NCBI GenBank assembly: GCA_963693305.1
Contig: OY855908.1
Span: forward strand, 35,485,305 to 35,549,304
Reading direction: 5' to 3'
From: Meandrina meandrites
Taxonomy: Eukaryota > Cnidaria > Anthozoa > Scleractinia > Meandrinidae
DNA length: 64,000 bases
The position numbers and the translations under genes were made by a program. Shown piece after piece: positions 1 to 11,177 of this stretch; positions within the stretch are counted from its first letter, which is position 1, and the number at the start of each line of letters is the position of its first letter. A model generated the notes under the pieces. That model ran no database searches. It was not told the DNA's origin and was given only the letters and a program-made list of their open reading frames with translations.

Positions 1-589
1 GGTAAGTTAAAAAATGAGATTTTTACACACCCTACATTGCGTGGGATAGCAGTTCGAAATAAGCGGTTGAAAGAATCCTTTCGTCAATTAAATGCTCACA
101 CAGAAAAAAAAACAATCAATGCAAAAAGTTTAACAGATTTCATTGCTGTTCAGATAACCTAATGGTGCATCGCTGACAAAAATGTCTGTCGGGTTTCTTC
201 GCCTGGGAGAAAAGATCACCTTGATTGTTGAAATCAAGTCAAATTAGATAAAGACGAGAAGAAAAAAAGCGCAGGAACTCAAGAAGCGGGCAGTGTTAGT
301 AAAAGTTTAAGGTTAAGGTTAATTAAGGTTACACTACAGAAGAAGACTAAATAATTTATGAATCTGCTTACTAGCTGGCCAAATAATAATAACCACGAGT
401 CGATTTTAAAAAGTAGCTCTCTGGTGTTCTTCCACACAATTACGCAATCATGTTTTGATCTACCCACCGAAAAAAACACGTAGCCCTTTTCAACTTATGT
501 AAATATGTCAGAAAATATATACTTTTATTTTAACGTGAGACCGTAAATCAGCTCAAAACGTATGATGGTCATCTGGAGCATAAGGCTCC

Positions 590-1215
590 TCCCCGCTACC
601 CAGGGGGTGGGGGGGGGGGGGGGGGTGGGTAACCCGGGATTTCATGTGACGGGGATGATAGAAGGATTTTTTTGGGTTTGAAATTTTTGATTCCAGGGTT
701 TTTTTGAGTAGGAAAATTTGGCAAGTATTTTTTGGGGTGGCTTGATTTAAGTAGGGGTTTTTAATTAGGGGGTATTATCGACCTTGGCTGCATAGTTCTG
801 GGAATAAAGCACAATGAAAGGAAGTGTCCTTGGGTGTCTGGGGTCGCCCACTACCTCTCGGAACGAGTTTTTCATTGGTTCTTAAAACAATAGATAACAG
901 GTCATAACAATGCCCCTAGCCCTGAATAACAATAGAGGTAGTGTTTACAGCGGGCGAATGAAAATAGAGGTTCCAGAGAGGAAGTGTCTTACTGGGTGTC
1001 TGAATTGACTTTGGTGTATTTCTAATGTTTTTTAATGTTTAAAATATTAAGGGTCAAACATTCGGCATGGGATTTTTTGGGGGTTAATTTTGGTCTAGGG
1101 ATTTTTGGGGGTTTTGTTGGAGGCCCTTGCAATTTTGGGGGGTCTTGATTTTTGCTCCCATTCGATCAGTCCCGTCACTTGAAATCCCGAATACTCCCCC
1201 TGGGCCACGCTCAAA
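590..1215. repeat. G-rich interspersed repeat with inverted ends
   Basis: The left end near 628-652 (aacccgggatttcatgtgac) is mirrored near 1167-1190 by cccgtcacttgaaatcccg. Between them lie degenerate runs of the form gggatttttgggggtt and a poly-G tract at about 606-625. The inverted ends suggest a MITE-like element upstream of the beta-helix gene. No coding potential was seen in it. The class is unknown. Confidence 0.5.
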
Positions 1216-1637
1216 TTTAGGGCCATCAGCCTCTTTAGCTCATGAAGAAAAATAGAATTTCTTTGTGCTACAAATCGTTATGTTTTTCCCATGCAGTGCT
1301 CTTGTAGGCGCCTAATGTTTTTCAGACGAGCATTCATTCGAACCCAAACATTTTGAAACGCAAGGTTCCTGCTGATTACAACCTCTTCCTTCTTTCCTTC
1401 TCCCCCCCCCCCCCCCCCCCCTGGATTAAGCCAACTAAATAAGCTGCTGGAATAGTCCAAAACTCCCGAGCTTTTCGCATGTTACAGTTCTCCTTGTCGC
1501 TTCTTGTTATGGCACCTAGCATAAGCTTTTCTCTATGGATATGGCAGACGTATGTTTTATTTCTTTTTGTATAGTTTTTATTACTCTTCACTACACAGAG
1601 AACAGCGTTAGAGACTTGTCAAGTGTCCTTACAATCC

Positions 1638-4600
1638 ATGGCGCCTCAAACAGCCAAACTGTTCTTGGTTCTGGGCGTTGTTGGCATATTGACGTCTCAA
1701 GTACTCGGTAAAGTATTCTACGTCAGTAGCAGTGAAAACAGCGGAAAATGCAGCGTCAATGACAAGCTATTTGACAATTCACTTGGAACGATCCAGGAGT
1801 GCGTTGACAGTCTTAAAGACCCTGGTGATGAATGCGTTATCCAGCCTGGTACCTACCACGAGAGCGTGACCATCGCGAACAAAAACGGCACCAAAGAATC
1901 TCCCATCATCATCCGCGGCAGCCATGATGGTGTGACCAAACTGGATGGCACTGTAGCTCTGAAGCCCGCAAAATGGGAGAAAATGCCGAACGGGGCTTAC
2001 AAGGGGATTATTGATTATGACATCACGCAGTTATTCATAGACGAGGAGATGATGACGAACGCCCGCTGGCCTAATTCACTGTGGTCTGACAAGACCATAT
2101 TTGACAGTCAGTACTGGGGTAAATCCTCTAGAAGCTCAAAACGCGGGCTCATGATAGATGGAGGCAAGCATAAGCTGGCCGAAAGTGGTATCAATGCAAC
2201 TGGTGCGATGGCCGTGTTGAATGTTGGGAGTTTTTGCACGTTCACTAGAGAAGTACTAAGCCACGATAAAGGTATGTCACGCTAATAATCCATCTATTTC
2301 GTGACACGACTGCATGACACAAATATACATACAGTGACAATTGCTTCGAAATTTGTCACATATTTTCTTGCTGTTGCTGTATCAGTTGCTTTACGTATTT
2401 TGCAGTAAGAAAATTTTGCGTGACATGTATCGGTGTGATAAGCACTCTCACCCCAAACAAGTAATCCCTCCTAACGGTTATCCATTCTTAACAGGTGACA
2501 TTTTGGCAGTAATAAACTCAAAAGTTAAAGCAGGCTACTCCATGTAGCACAAAATTCGTCTAATGGATGGAGAACAGATGTCGAAATATCGACGGCCTAC
2601 ATGCTGTTTTTTCTATTCTTTTTAGACAGGTTCACCTATAAGGATGACTTTGGGAAGAATTTGAACTTTAAACCCAAAAATAACCAATATTTCTTGGAAA
2701 GTAAGCTTGAGTTCCTTGACAACCCGGGTGAGTGGTTCTACGAGAAGAAAGATGGAATTGGAGGAACCTTATACGTCATGACCACAGATGGAGGCTCTCC
2801 CGAGGGACGTGACGTCAGAGGAAAGGTAAATCGATAACCATAGCAACTGGAATACTTTGATTCAGTTTATTAGTCGATTTTTCGTCAATACAGGAAAAAA
2901 GATGTGGAACTCGAAATCGAAATCAAATTATATCCGTTGGTATTTTCTTAGAAATGGAATACTTTCAATTGCACTTTTTGTTGTGTAATCTTCATTACCA
3001 AGGAGAAATTCCAGTTGGAGTTAGGTTTACGCACAATTAATAAGCAATCCGATCTCATTGTCCTTCATTATTCACCCTCTAGCTTCTGAATGAGTCCCTG
3101 TCTAGAAATTCACCAATGTTAACAAATAGAAAAAAAGTACGCGAGTTTACTTGGCATGTTGCAAACACTGCGAGGAAAAGTTTGGCACAACTCAAAATTT
3201 CTGTAACAGGGATTACGTAATTGCTTTTCAATCTTCCCAAAGTTTCTGGATTTTTGCATCCGGCTGTGTAAACAAGAAACGGTTTCTTTCTTATAGGTGA
3301 ACTTAATACAAAACGCGTTTATATAGCACCATACAAAACGACTAAACAGCCAATCAGAACACTCCTTATATATATTTCAAATTTTATAAATATAAAATTT
3401 GAACAGTTTCAAGATTTTGACACGCAAAACCCAATGCTTTTCTAGTTCAAAAGAAATATCTTTCTGTTTTCTCCGCTACAGGTAAAGCCAGTTTCGTTCG
3501 CAATCACCGACTGCACGCACGTGATCTTCAAAGATCTGACGTTTTTCGCCACGACATTGCAAGCGCGCTCACCAAGAAATGATTACAATGAAACGCTGGA
3601 ATTCCACTCGCTCAATTTCAGTTACCCGTCCTACAATCGGCGCATGCTCAGAGATACAACACCTCCTCAATGGACAAAGGTGGTCATGGGAAAGGGTTAT
3701 GCGAAGTTCTTTAACAACACGTTTTATGGAACAGACGGAATCGCTCTGGAGTACCAGGGTATTGGTGACATAGTGGAGAATAATTTCTTTGAGTACAATG
3801 ACTGGAGCGGAGCAAACATGAATGTGGCCGGAGGAGGTAAAATGATGTTTGGCAAATTTGACTGTAAAAGGGTACCCCTTGTGTTGGGAATAACTGAAGG
3901 GATCTGAAAAAGGGTGATTACACATAAAGAATGCCTTCTTGTTTGAAGTGAAAGGTGAAAAATTTCTTTGCTCTCTGTAAAATAATTTCATTGGTTGAGA
4001 GTAAACACTTAGTGGTATTTAGTTTGAAACCAGAAAATTGTACTAACAAAAGATTACTGCCTCTGTGTTTAATAACACAGAGTTTAACAATGCGCGATAC
4101 TCCAAGTCTATGTACTTTCAAGGAAGCCAAACGAAGAGTTCTTACGTAAGAAACAGCCTTTTATCCTTACACTGAAAATTCAACATTCTCTTGGCTGAAA
4201 AAATCATTAATAGGAAAAAATTAAAGTCTGATCCATCAGGCCAGTACCTGTCATCCGGTTTTCGTAGCATAAAGCGACTAAGAGTATTTCTACTGGATGC
4301 TAGTCCATAGCAGGGCTACCCCCAGCAGTAAATTCGCCGGTACCCATTTAGACAGCTGCGTGGAGAGAGGCACTATGAGATTTAAGTGTCTTGCTCAAGA
4401 ACAAAACGCAGTGCCCTGACCTAACCATCAGGCCACCGCGTTTCCCATATAAAGATTTATAGGCATTAATCGAATTGTTCCAGTCGGAAACTTCGTTGTA
4501 CCTTTGATGTCAATTTCAGGTGCTGGTACTGTAGTGTCCCAGAGTATCGGCGACACGTTTATTAGAAACACCCTACGTTACAACGGTGCTAGTGTCGGAT

Positions 4601-5808
4601 ACCGCTCGGGTTACGCATCTAAAGCAAAGCTGAACGACGTCAGCCGACAGTGTTGGGGAATGATTCAACATGACGGCAGCGGAATGCAAGCTCAAGTTAA
4701 TCGTCAAACAAAGTTGGTTTTTGAACAAAACTGGATCCATCACAGTCCCAAGTACGGGCTTCGCTTTGACGGAGGTCCCCCAAAAATCGGCAAGTATGGC
4801 ACAATGAGGAAGAATGTGATCCGTAAGACCAATGGAATGATGGTGAAGGGAGATTACCACACGCTCGACCATAACTTAGTCTTCCACAAGTTCACCAAGG
4901 CGGGAGATCATGACGGGCAGGGCAGCAAGTGCAACTTGTGTGTGCTCAGGTATGGCATTGAATTCTTTCCTTAATTCGCTTCCGTTCTTTGAATTTTACT
5001 TCATGAAAGCCAGTGTTTCTCAACCGTTGATCAGCGGTCTGAAAACTCGTTTCATGAACGCTAGTAAATGGTGATGCAGGCTCTGGAAACGAAGTTGATT
5101 TGCTCCTTTCTACGCAAGCTCAATAAAATGAGAAATTCGCAAAAGTAATGTTTCAGAGATTGGTTATGCAGGCAACTTCGAAACGATGGAAGGCTTCTTC
5201 GTAATACTTTGCAACACTTACATTCTTTCTATAAATTTATTGCCAGGTACGTCAGGCAGAACCCGGTAGCTATTAACCATAACACTGTAGTTGAGTACAA
5301 CGCGGCAGACATTGCTAACGGCGGCGTCCACAACAAGAAGCTCTACCCCATGAGTGGTATCCTCAAAGACAACGTCATTGGAGATGTCCGAGCGCAGTTG
5401 ATGGACCCAGACAATATGGATTTCAGACCTCGGGCTGATTCTTTGTACAACTTAAACGGCGTGGGACCGTATGACATCACAGAGAGCAAGAAAAAGTACT
5501 GGATCCCGGGTCGAATCATGTACAAAGCGAGTAATCCCATCCCGCCAGACAACTCTACCACTGTGAAGGCAAGCAGCCGTGACGTCCTGATGTGGCTGAA
5601 CAGCTTCGAGGGACAAGTGCATGTTCTCTTTTTGGGTACCGAACCAGGCAATCTGAAACAGCAGGGCGTTGCACGTCACGGAGGCAACGTGGTGAAGCTT
5701 CGAAAACCGTTGGAAAGCAGTCGCCGATACTACTGGCGAGTCGACGTCAAGGTTCAGGGGAAAGTGATATACACAGGAGACATGTGGTCGTTCAAGACAA
5801 TAGAGTGA
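1638..5808 (+). CDS. Secreted right-handed beta-helix (pectin-lyase-fold) protein
   Basis: Five exons join in phase: 1638-2271, 2626-2825, 3482-3836, 4520-4949 and 5247-5808, giving 726 residues. The ATG at 1638 starts a signal peptide (MAPQTAKLFLVLGVVGILTS, cleavage probably after VLG). The mature N-terminus, KVFYVSSS followed by a TIQECVDSL / PGDECVIQPGTYHESVTI pattern, is the usual opening of parallel beta-helix proteins related to pectate, alginate and chondroitin lyases. Repeated N/G-rich turns follow. The last 80 or so residues form a separate module ending YYWRVDVK...GDMWSFKT, which resembles the Fn3-like tail of secreted bacterial carbohydrate-active proteins. The likely role is binding or cleaving an extracellular or dietary polysaccharide. 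No catalytic residues could be assigned, so enzymatic activity is inference. A truncated copy lies downstream. Confidence 0.85.
4222..4446 (-). mobile_element. tRNA-derived SINE copy (antisense) in intron 3
   Basis: The sequence shares the family's 3' part (block ending gactttacc when read on its own strand), the core cagtaaattcgccggtaccc and the tRNA-like head (ggccaccgcg, reverse of the A-box region). It lies in the third intron of the beta-helix gene, 73 bp before exon 4, and the gene still splices in phase around it. Other family members in this window are at 18447, 26400, 38163 and 51996. Confidence 0.75.
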
Positions 5809-5881
5809 AGACGTCTTAGTCGGGGAGATAAAAAATGAATCCTTGATTCAAAAAGCTTGCAGAAAAAGAAAGAAAAAAGAA

Positions 5882-5887
5882 AATAAA
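5882..5887 (+). promoter_or_regulatory. Polyadenylation signal AATAAA of the beta-helix gene
   Basis: A canonical AATAAA lies 73 bp after the stop codon at 5806-5808, a typical spacing for a short 3' UTR. Confidence 0.55.
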
Positions 5888-6581
5888 GTTCATGATTAAA
5901 TTAAAAAGCAGGGATTTATTTACTGTATTCAGATAAAATACCCTTTTGAACACTTGCAGATTTGGGAGAAACGGGCAAAACTATCCAGAAATACGTCTGG
6001 GCGCTGGCTTTATAAAACACTCATACGAGAGAAAAAAAGATTGAACAGACAACACTGCGAGAAAGATATGGATGTAAATTTTCTCTTCTCTCCTTTTCTT
6101 TTTCTGTTCATTTCGCGCCTTTATGTCACCCGTTCACCGAAATCAAGAAGCCTGCAACAGGCAAGCAAGATGTCACCTTTACCCGGCTATCCGTACATTT
6201 TGCGTCAAACCTGCATCGACTTGCGAGAAAAAGCGCGTAATTAAAGATAATTTAGGTGTTTATCAAGTGATTTTTGACTCTTTTCCATACGAATCAATAC
6301 CAAGAAGCAGATAATGCACGATTTGGTTAACTAAAAGATCTGAGCAGGTAGATACAAAACTCGGTATCTAATGTCATAATCTGCAGACTGAATATTTCTT
6401 CGCCTTTGCCTTTTACTAAAGTCGATAACCAATTCTTGGCAGTCTTCTTCGTTCTGTGCAACAAGACCGACTTTAATCAGTTATTTTAGAAAATCTTTAC
6501 TTCCAGACTTTGTCTTGGAACAAATATATGTTGTAATTCGTTTGCTCAACGACAAGTATCGACACATCGGTCACTAAAGCC

Positions 6582-7034
6582 TAGTTCCCACTAGCGACAT
6601 AACGATCATAATCATAATCATAAGCACAAACATAACGCTGTTATGTCGCTTATGTCTTAGTGGGAACGTCCAGAAACATAATCATAAGCGCCCTTATGAT
6701 CAACATAATCATAATCATAAGAAAATGATCGACCATTTTCTTATGATTATGATTATGTCTATGACTATGACTATGTTGCTTTTCTTTATAGTGGGAACGC
6801 GAAAATCATAACGACATAATCAGAAACATAATGACGCAACTGGGTCATTGTGTTTTGGCCAATAAAATTCTAGGTCCAGTTCTTTCGGGTCGGTTTATTT
6901 TAACAGAGACACGTATTGAAATACCATTTTTTGAGTTTTAACTGTGCGGAAGTTCCCACTAGAACATAAGAAGCTTATGTTTATGTTTATGAATATGCTT
7001 ATGCTTATGATCCTTATGTTGCTAGTGGGAACTA
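6582..7034. repeat. Compound palindromic repeat with tagttcccactagc ends
   Basis: The outer ends are tagttcccactagc at 6582 and its complement gctagtgggaacta ending at 7034. The same gtgggaac/gttcccac motif recurs inside at about 6658, 6790 and 6952. It bounds sub-palindromes built from cataatcataag-type units. This looks like nested copies of one fold-back MITE rather than a single element. It has no coding content. Confidence 0.65.
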
Positions 7035-7199
7035 AGCTTAAACAGACCAAAACACAGACATTGTTCTTTTGTTTCGTAAGTTTCAACAGATTCTATCTGT
7101 TTAAAGCTCCAAGAGAGCACAATTGCTCTTAAGTTAATTACAAAAATGAGAATTAAGTGTTGGTTTTTGTTAAGAATTCCCACAAGCTTATCAACACAG

Positions 7200-9745
7200 C
7201 AAGCCAATCAGGCGGTACGTTTTTACACTCTTCAATACATGGACAGAAATTCGAAATAAGCGTTTTATTCTCCTTGTACTTTAATGGTCATAAACGAATC
7301 AAAAAAAGTACCAAATGTAGAACGGACTTACTAACTTCATTTCAGTTAACTTGGTCAGTTAATAATGCCTGACGAAAATAACTGTCGGTTTTTTCTGCCT
7401 GGGAGAACAAATCACAATTTTTTTATCGATTGCTGGAATCAACCTGACGGTCAAATTAGATTAAGGCGTAAATCGAGGCGTGGACAGTGTTGATAACATT
7501 TTTAGCGATGTAATCAGAGCTACAGTGTAAGTTATAGTAGAAACAAAAGGCTATAAAATAGGGAGCCTATAATTGAGCAAACTGCTGCAAAGAAAATTGC
7601 TGCATGTACCAAAATTATCTACACCTTATTACAATCTTTTGAGATACTGCTTCAAATATCTTAATAAAAGAAATGTTTTTTAACAACACCAAACAAATTT
7701 CGAAGTTCCACTGAATCGCTAAAAGACGATTTTACAAAATGGCTGCACGAGAGAACTTTGAAATTCATTTTCTCGGGCTCTGATACGAAATTGTTGTTGG
7801 TGTTTTCAGGGATAATTACTTGCATCTTTACCTTTCATTAAGGGTAGAAAACAACGCAATAGGATTTAAATGATTCTGGAACTCGATTTTTGTTCAACGT
7901 AAATAAATATTACTCGACTTCCTGGTGGATTCCAGAATTGCACGTGCGTTTGAAATCTTGGTACATTTCCTAACCGTTCTCTGCGAAACTACAACGTGAA
8001 ATGATCAAATTCTGCGTATTTTGGACAACGTAAGCCACGACGGCTTATTTCTGGTTTTTCTATTTGGATTTAAGCGCTCCAGATCTCTTTAAATATTCAG
8101 TTGGAGCTAGTGCTTAAACAAATAGATACACTGAGATTCTCGACTAAAATAAAAATTCATTTTTCACTATGCCTTTTCCTCGGCGTCGCCGTCGTCATTA
8201 CTTAAGCTCCCTATTATGTAGTTGATGCGAGAAGGTCGAAAATAATCACAAGATGAATAAGCTGACTGTTGTTGATACTCACAGCCTCCCCCCTCACCGA
8301 GAGAATCCTGCCTCCCCCCATCCCTCCCCCACCCCGCCTCTTTTGAATATATGTCCATGGGCTTATTTTAGCTCTAAATGAAGACATAATCTTATTTCTT
8401 TTCGTCATAAGCTCCCTCTTGGAGAGCTTGTTTCTTATAGTTCTGTATGTTTGACGACCATCTTGTAGGCACCTAAAAGTGTTCAGACGCGTAGCATCCA
8501 TTCCAAATTTCAGCACAAACAGCTCAAGAAACGCACAATTCTTGTTGATGATAAGACTCTTATTTATCGCCTTTATAGCCCCTTAAGCCTGGTTCTCTTA
8601 TGCTGCCGACCTACCTGCGACGTAGCCGCCGGTAAATGCCTGGGGTACTATTCCCACATATGAGAACATACGCCGCCGGCAACAAAGATCATCGCAGGTC
8701 TTTACCGCCGGCATGCCTGCGAAGTTGACTTGAGTTCAATGCAGGCACTTAGACGGTTTTACGGTACTCCCTGCCGCTACAAGCTAGTAAAATGGATAAG
8801 TTTGCGTTCTGGCTGCGCGGACCAAACGAAGAGAATTTATCTTTTCCTGTATGCATATCGTATGTATCTTTTTTTTTTTTGTTAATTTTTGTTTTTTTTT
8901 TATTACTCTTAAGAGGAAGCCAAGTGCCTTTCATATCGATGGCGCCTCGAGCAGTCAAGCTGTTACTGGTTTGGGGCGTTGTAATTGTCATGTTGACGTC
9001 TCAAGTACTCGGTAAAGTATTCTACGTCAGTAGCAGTGAAAACAGCGGAAAACGCAGCGTTCATGGAAAGCTGTTTGATAAGACACTCGGCAAGGTCCAG
9101 GACTGCATTGACAATCTTAAAGAGCCTGGTGACGAATGCGTTATCCAGCCTGGTACCTACCACGAGAGCGTGACCATCGTGGACAAACACGGCACCAAAG
9201 AATCTCTCATCATTTTCCGCGGCAGCCATGATGGTGTAACCAAACTGGATGGCACTATACCTCTAAAGCCCGCAAAATGGAAGAAAATGCCGAACGGGGC
9301 TTACAAGGGGTTCATTTATCATGATGTCACGCAGCTATTCATTGACGAGGAGATGATGACGAACGCCCGCTGGCCCAATGCACTGTGGTCTGATAAGACG
9401 GTCTTTGACAGCCAGTACTGGGCTAAATCCTCTAAGGACTCACAACGCGGGCTCATGATAAATGGAGCCGAGCATAAGCAGGCCGAAAGTGGTATCGATG
9501 CAACTGGTGCGATGGCCGTGTTGAATGTTGGGAGTTTTTGCACGTTCACTAGAGAAGTACTTAATCACGATAATAACCCAAGAATTTCGTGACACCACTG
9601 CATGACACAGTACAACTATGCATGCAGGGACAATAGCTTTCAAATGTGTCTCACTTGCTCTGCAGCATTACGTGATTTACAGTAAATAATTAAGATTTGC
9701 GTGACATGAATTGGTGTGACAAGTACCCCAACCCCAACAGGCACT
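7200..9745 (+). repeat. Segmental duplication of the beta-helix gene 5' region and first exon
   Basis: Sequence from about 7200 onward matches the window start in order: 'gaaataagcg' near 50 and 7254, 'tgtcggg/gtcggttttt...cctgggaga' near 185-212 and 7383-7406, 'gtaggc.cctaa' near 1305 and 8465, exon 1, then the first intron to about 9745 (compare 'cgtgacatg' at 2420 and 9699). The left limit could lie outside the window because copy 1 starts at its edge. Exons 2 to 5 are absent from this copy. Confidence 0.75.
8939..9592 (+). CDS. Truncated tandem paralogue of the beta-helix protein (exon 1 only), possible pseudogene
   Basis: The ATG at 8939 aligns with the start of the complete gene at 1638. 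The 217-residue product keeps the signal peptide (MAPRAVKLLLVWGVVIVMLT), the KVFYVSSS start and the rest of exon 1 with scattered substitutions. After HD the copy reads NNPRIS and stops at 9590-9592. Compared with 2266-2310, about 17 bp containing the splice donor (aaaggtatgtcac) are missing, so transcription would run into the former intron. The later exons are also absent. It could be a non-functional remnant or a short secreted protein. The frame is open throughout, so translation is possible. Confidence 0.7.
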   Translation: MAPRAVKLLLVWGVVIVMLTSQVLGKVFYVSSSENSGKRSVHGKLFDKTLGKVQDCIDNLKEPGDECVIQPGTYHESVTIVDKHGTKESLIIFRGSHDGVTKLDGTIPLKPAKWKKMPNGAYKGFIYHDVTQLFIDEEMMTNARWPNALWSDKTVFDSQYWAKSSKDSQRGLMINGAEHKQAESGIDATGAMAVLNVGSFCTFTREVLNHDNNPRIS

Positions 9746-10144
9746 TTGATCTTTCCACACTAGTGGACGTGTGATACACGCTGTCACACAATTTATAGCA
9801 ATGGTGTAATCTGGTCGAAACAAAAAATGAGCAAAATGTTTGTTGAACGTTTGTTATAGACAATTTTATTGACAAGTTATGAAAATATCAAATGAAAAAA
9901 AGTAATCTTTAGAACAACTTCACCCTAGCAAGTGCTTTATCCCAGTTCGTTCTTCAGTCGTGAACTTGGGCAAATTCTAGATAGTTCAATGGATTGTCCT
10001 TTGCTTCCTTGGTCGCCTACAATACACTGACTGTTATAAATTAAAGTATGTGTGTGATGCGAATTCGTCAAGTTGGGAGCGAGCTCGGAAAGATAGGCGC
10101 GAAACCTCGGGTAACCGCAACGGGCTTCTGTTGTTGTTGTTGTC

Positions 10145-10175
<31 letters not shown>

Positions 10176-11177
10176 ACGATGACGATGACGATGGTGGTGG
10201 TGGTGGTGGTGTTGCAGTTACCGATGCAGCTCACCAGCTGCTGTTGTTGTTGCTACTGCCGTTTTTAATACATGGAAAGCTCCCGGTGACCTGGCAATTT
10301 GTTTCACCAAAACAGCTGAGCCACGTTATGGAAGATCATCTGTCCTGTTAGAGCTGCTGAATCTCTCGCAAAGCCATTTCAACACGACTAATTTACTCCT
10401 CTCGCAAGTCATCCGCTGCTTTCGCTACATCTTGTGGATGTTCAGCATTTCCTGTAGCACTTTCACTTTCACTCTCCTCGTTCAATGGCCTGAATATCAT
10501 AACAAACGTTAAAAACACAAAAGTCATCAACGTGCCGGCTTTGCTAGGCATGCATGTTGTGTTAATTAAATAACCTCGGCAGGCTCTCTAAACTCTCCAA
10601 CTTTATCCCGGTTTTGAATCACTATTGGGAGTGTCTTTTGATTTTTTTTTTCTGTTGGTTTACTAAAGCTCAGCCCCGTCCATCGACCGTCCACGCTTTA
10701 ACAGTTTTCGTAAACATCGTATCCATTTGGCAACAAGGCTCGATTACAAGCCGCTTCTCGGGAAATGAGCCCGCGCTTCTCCAAGAAAAGAGAAGAAGGA
10801 ACACAGACTGGACTCCAGGCATGTACAAAAACCAGGAACACCGGAACACCAGAACACCCCAGAACACCGAAACAGCACGGAACACTGGTAAGTTACCCTA
10901 ACGAACAAATGAAAGGTAACCACAAGCAACTAGCCGCAAGCAAACTGGTGTTCCTGTGTTCCGGGCTGTTCCGGTCTTCCTGGTTTTAGTACATGCCGGA
11001 CTCGATAGAGCGCCAGAAATCAAGCCTATTTCGCCACAAACGAAGCAAAATATAGGAATTTACAGCATCGATTCATGGCGTTTTCGACATCGCTTTCACT
11101 ATTCTCTACTAAAAAAGCTGTAAACGGAAAAGAAAAACTCCTTCACCTTAAGCGATGGCTTGATTTTTTAAGTCCAC
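9746..11177. other. Intergenic region between the truncated copy and YBEY
   Basis: It holds simple repeats at 10118-10210. It also holds a run of ggaacacc-like units at about 10828-10880 whose complement returns at 10948-10985, making a hairpin. No gene was recognised. Confidence 0.5.
10118..10210. repeat. Trinucleotide microsatellite cluster (TTG/CTG/GAC/GTG)n
   Basis: Successive triplet tracts ttgttg, ctgttg, acgatg and gtggtg run together. They give spurious poly-Leu and poly-Ser/Asn ORFs on the two strands. Confidence 0.9.

Larger units (their letters stand above)
5809..7199. other. Intergenic region after the beta-helix gene
   Basis: The stretch contains the 3' UTR of the upstream gene with an AATAAA signal at 5882-5887. 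It also contains a compound palindromic repeat at 6582-7034. I see no gene in the remainder. Short ORFs here show no family resemblance. Confidence 0.6.

Noticed and set aside
10050..10268. Poly-Leu and poly-Val frame
   Set aside because: Product of trinucleotide microsatellites.
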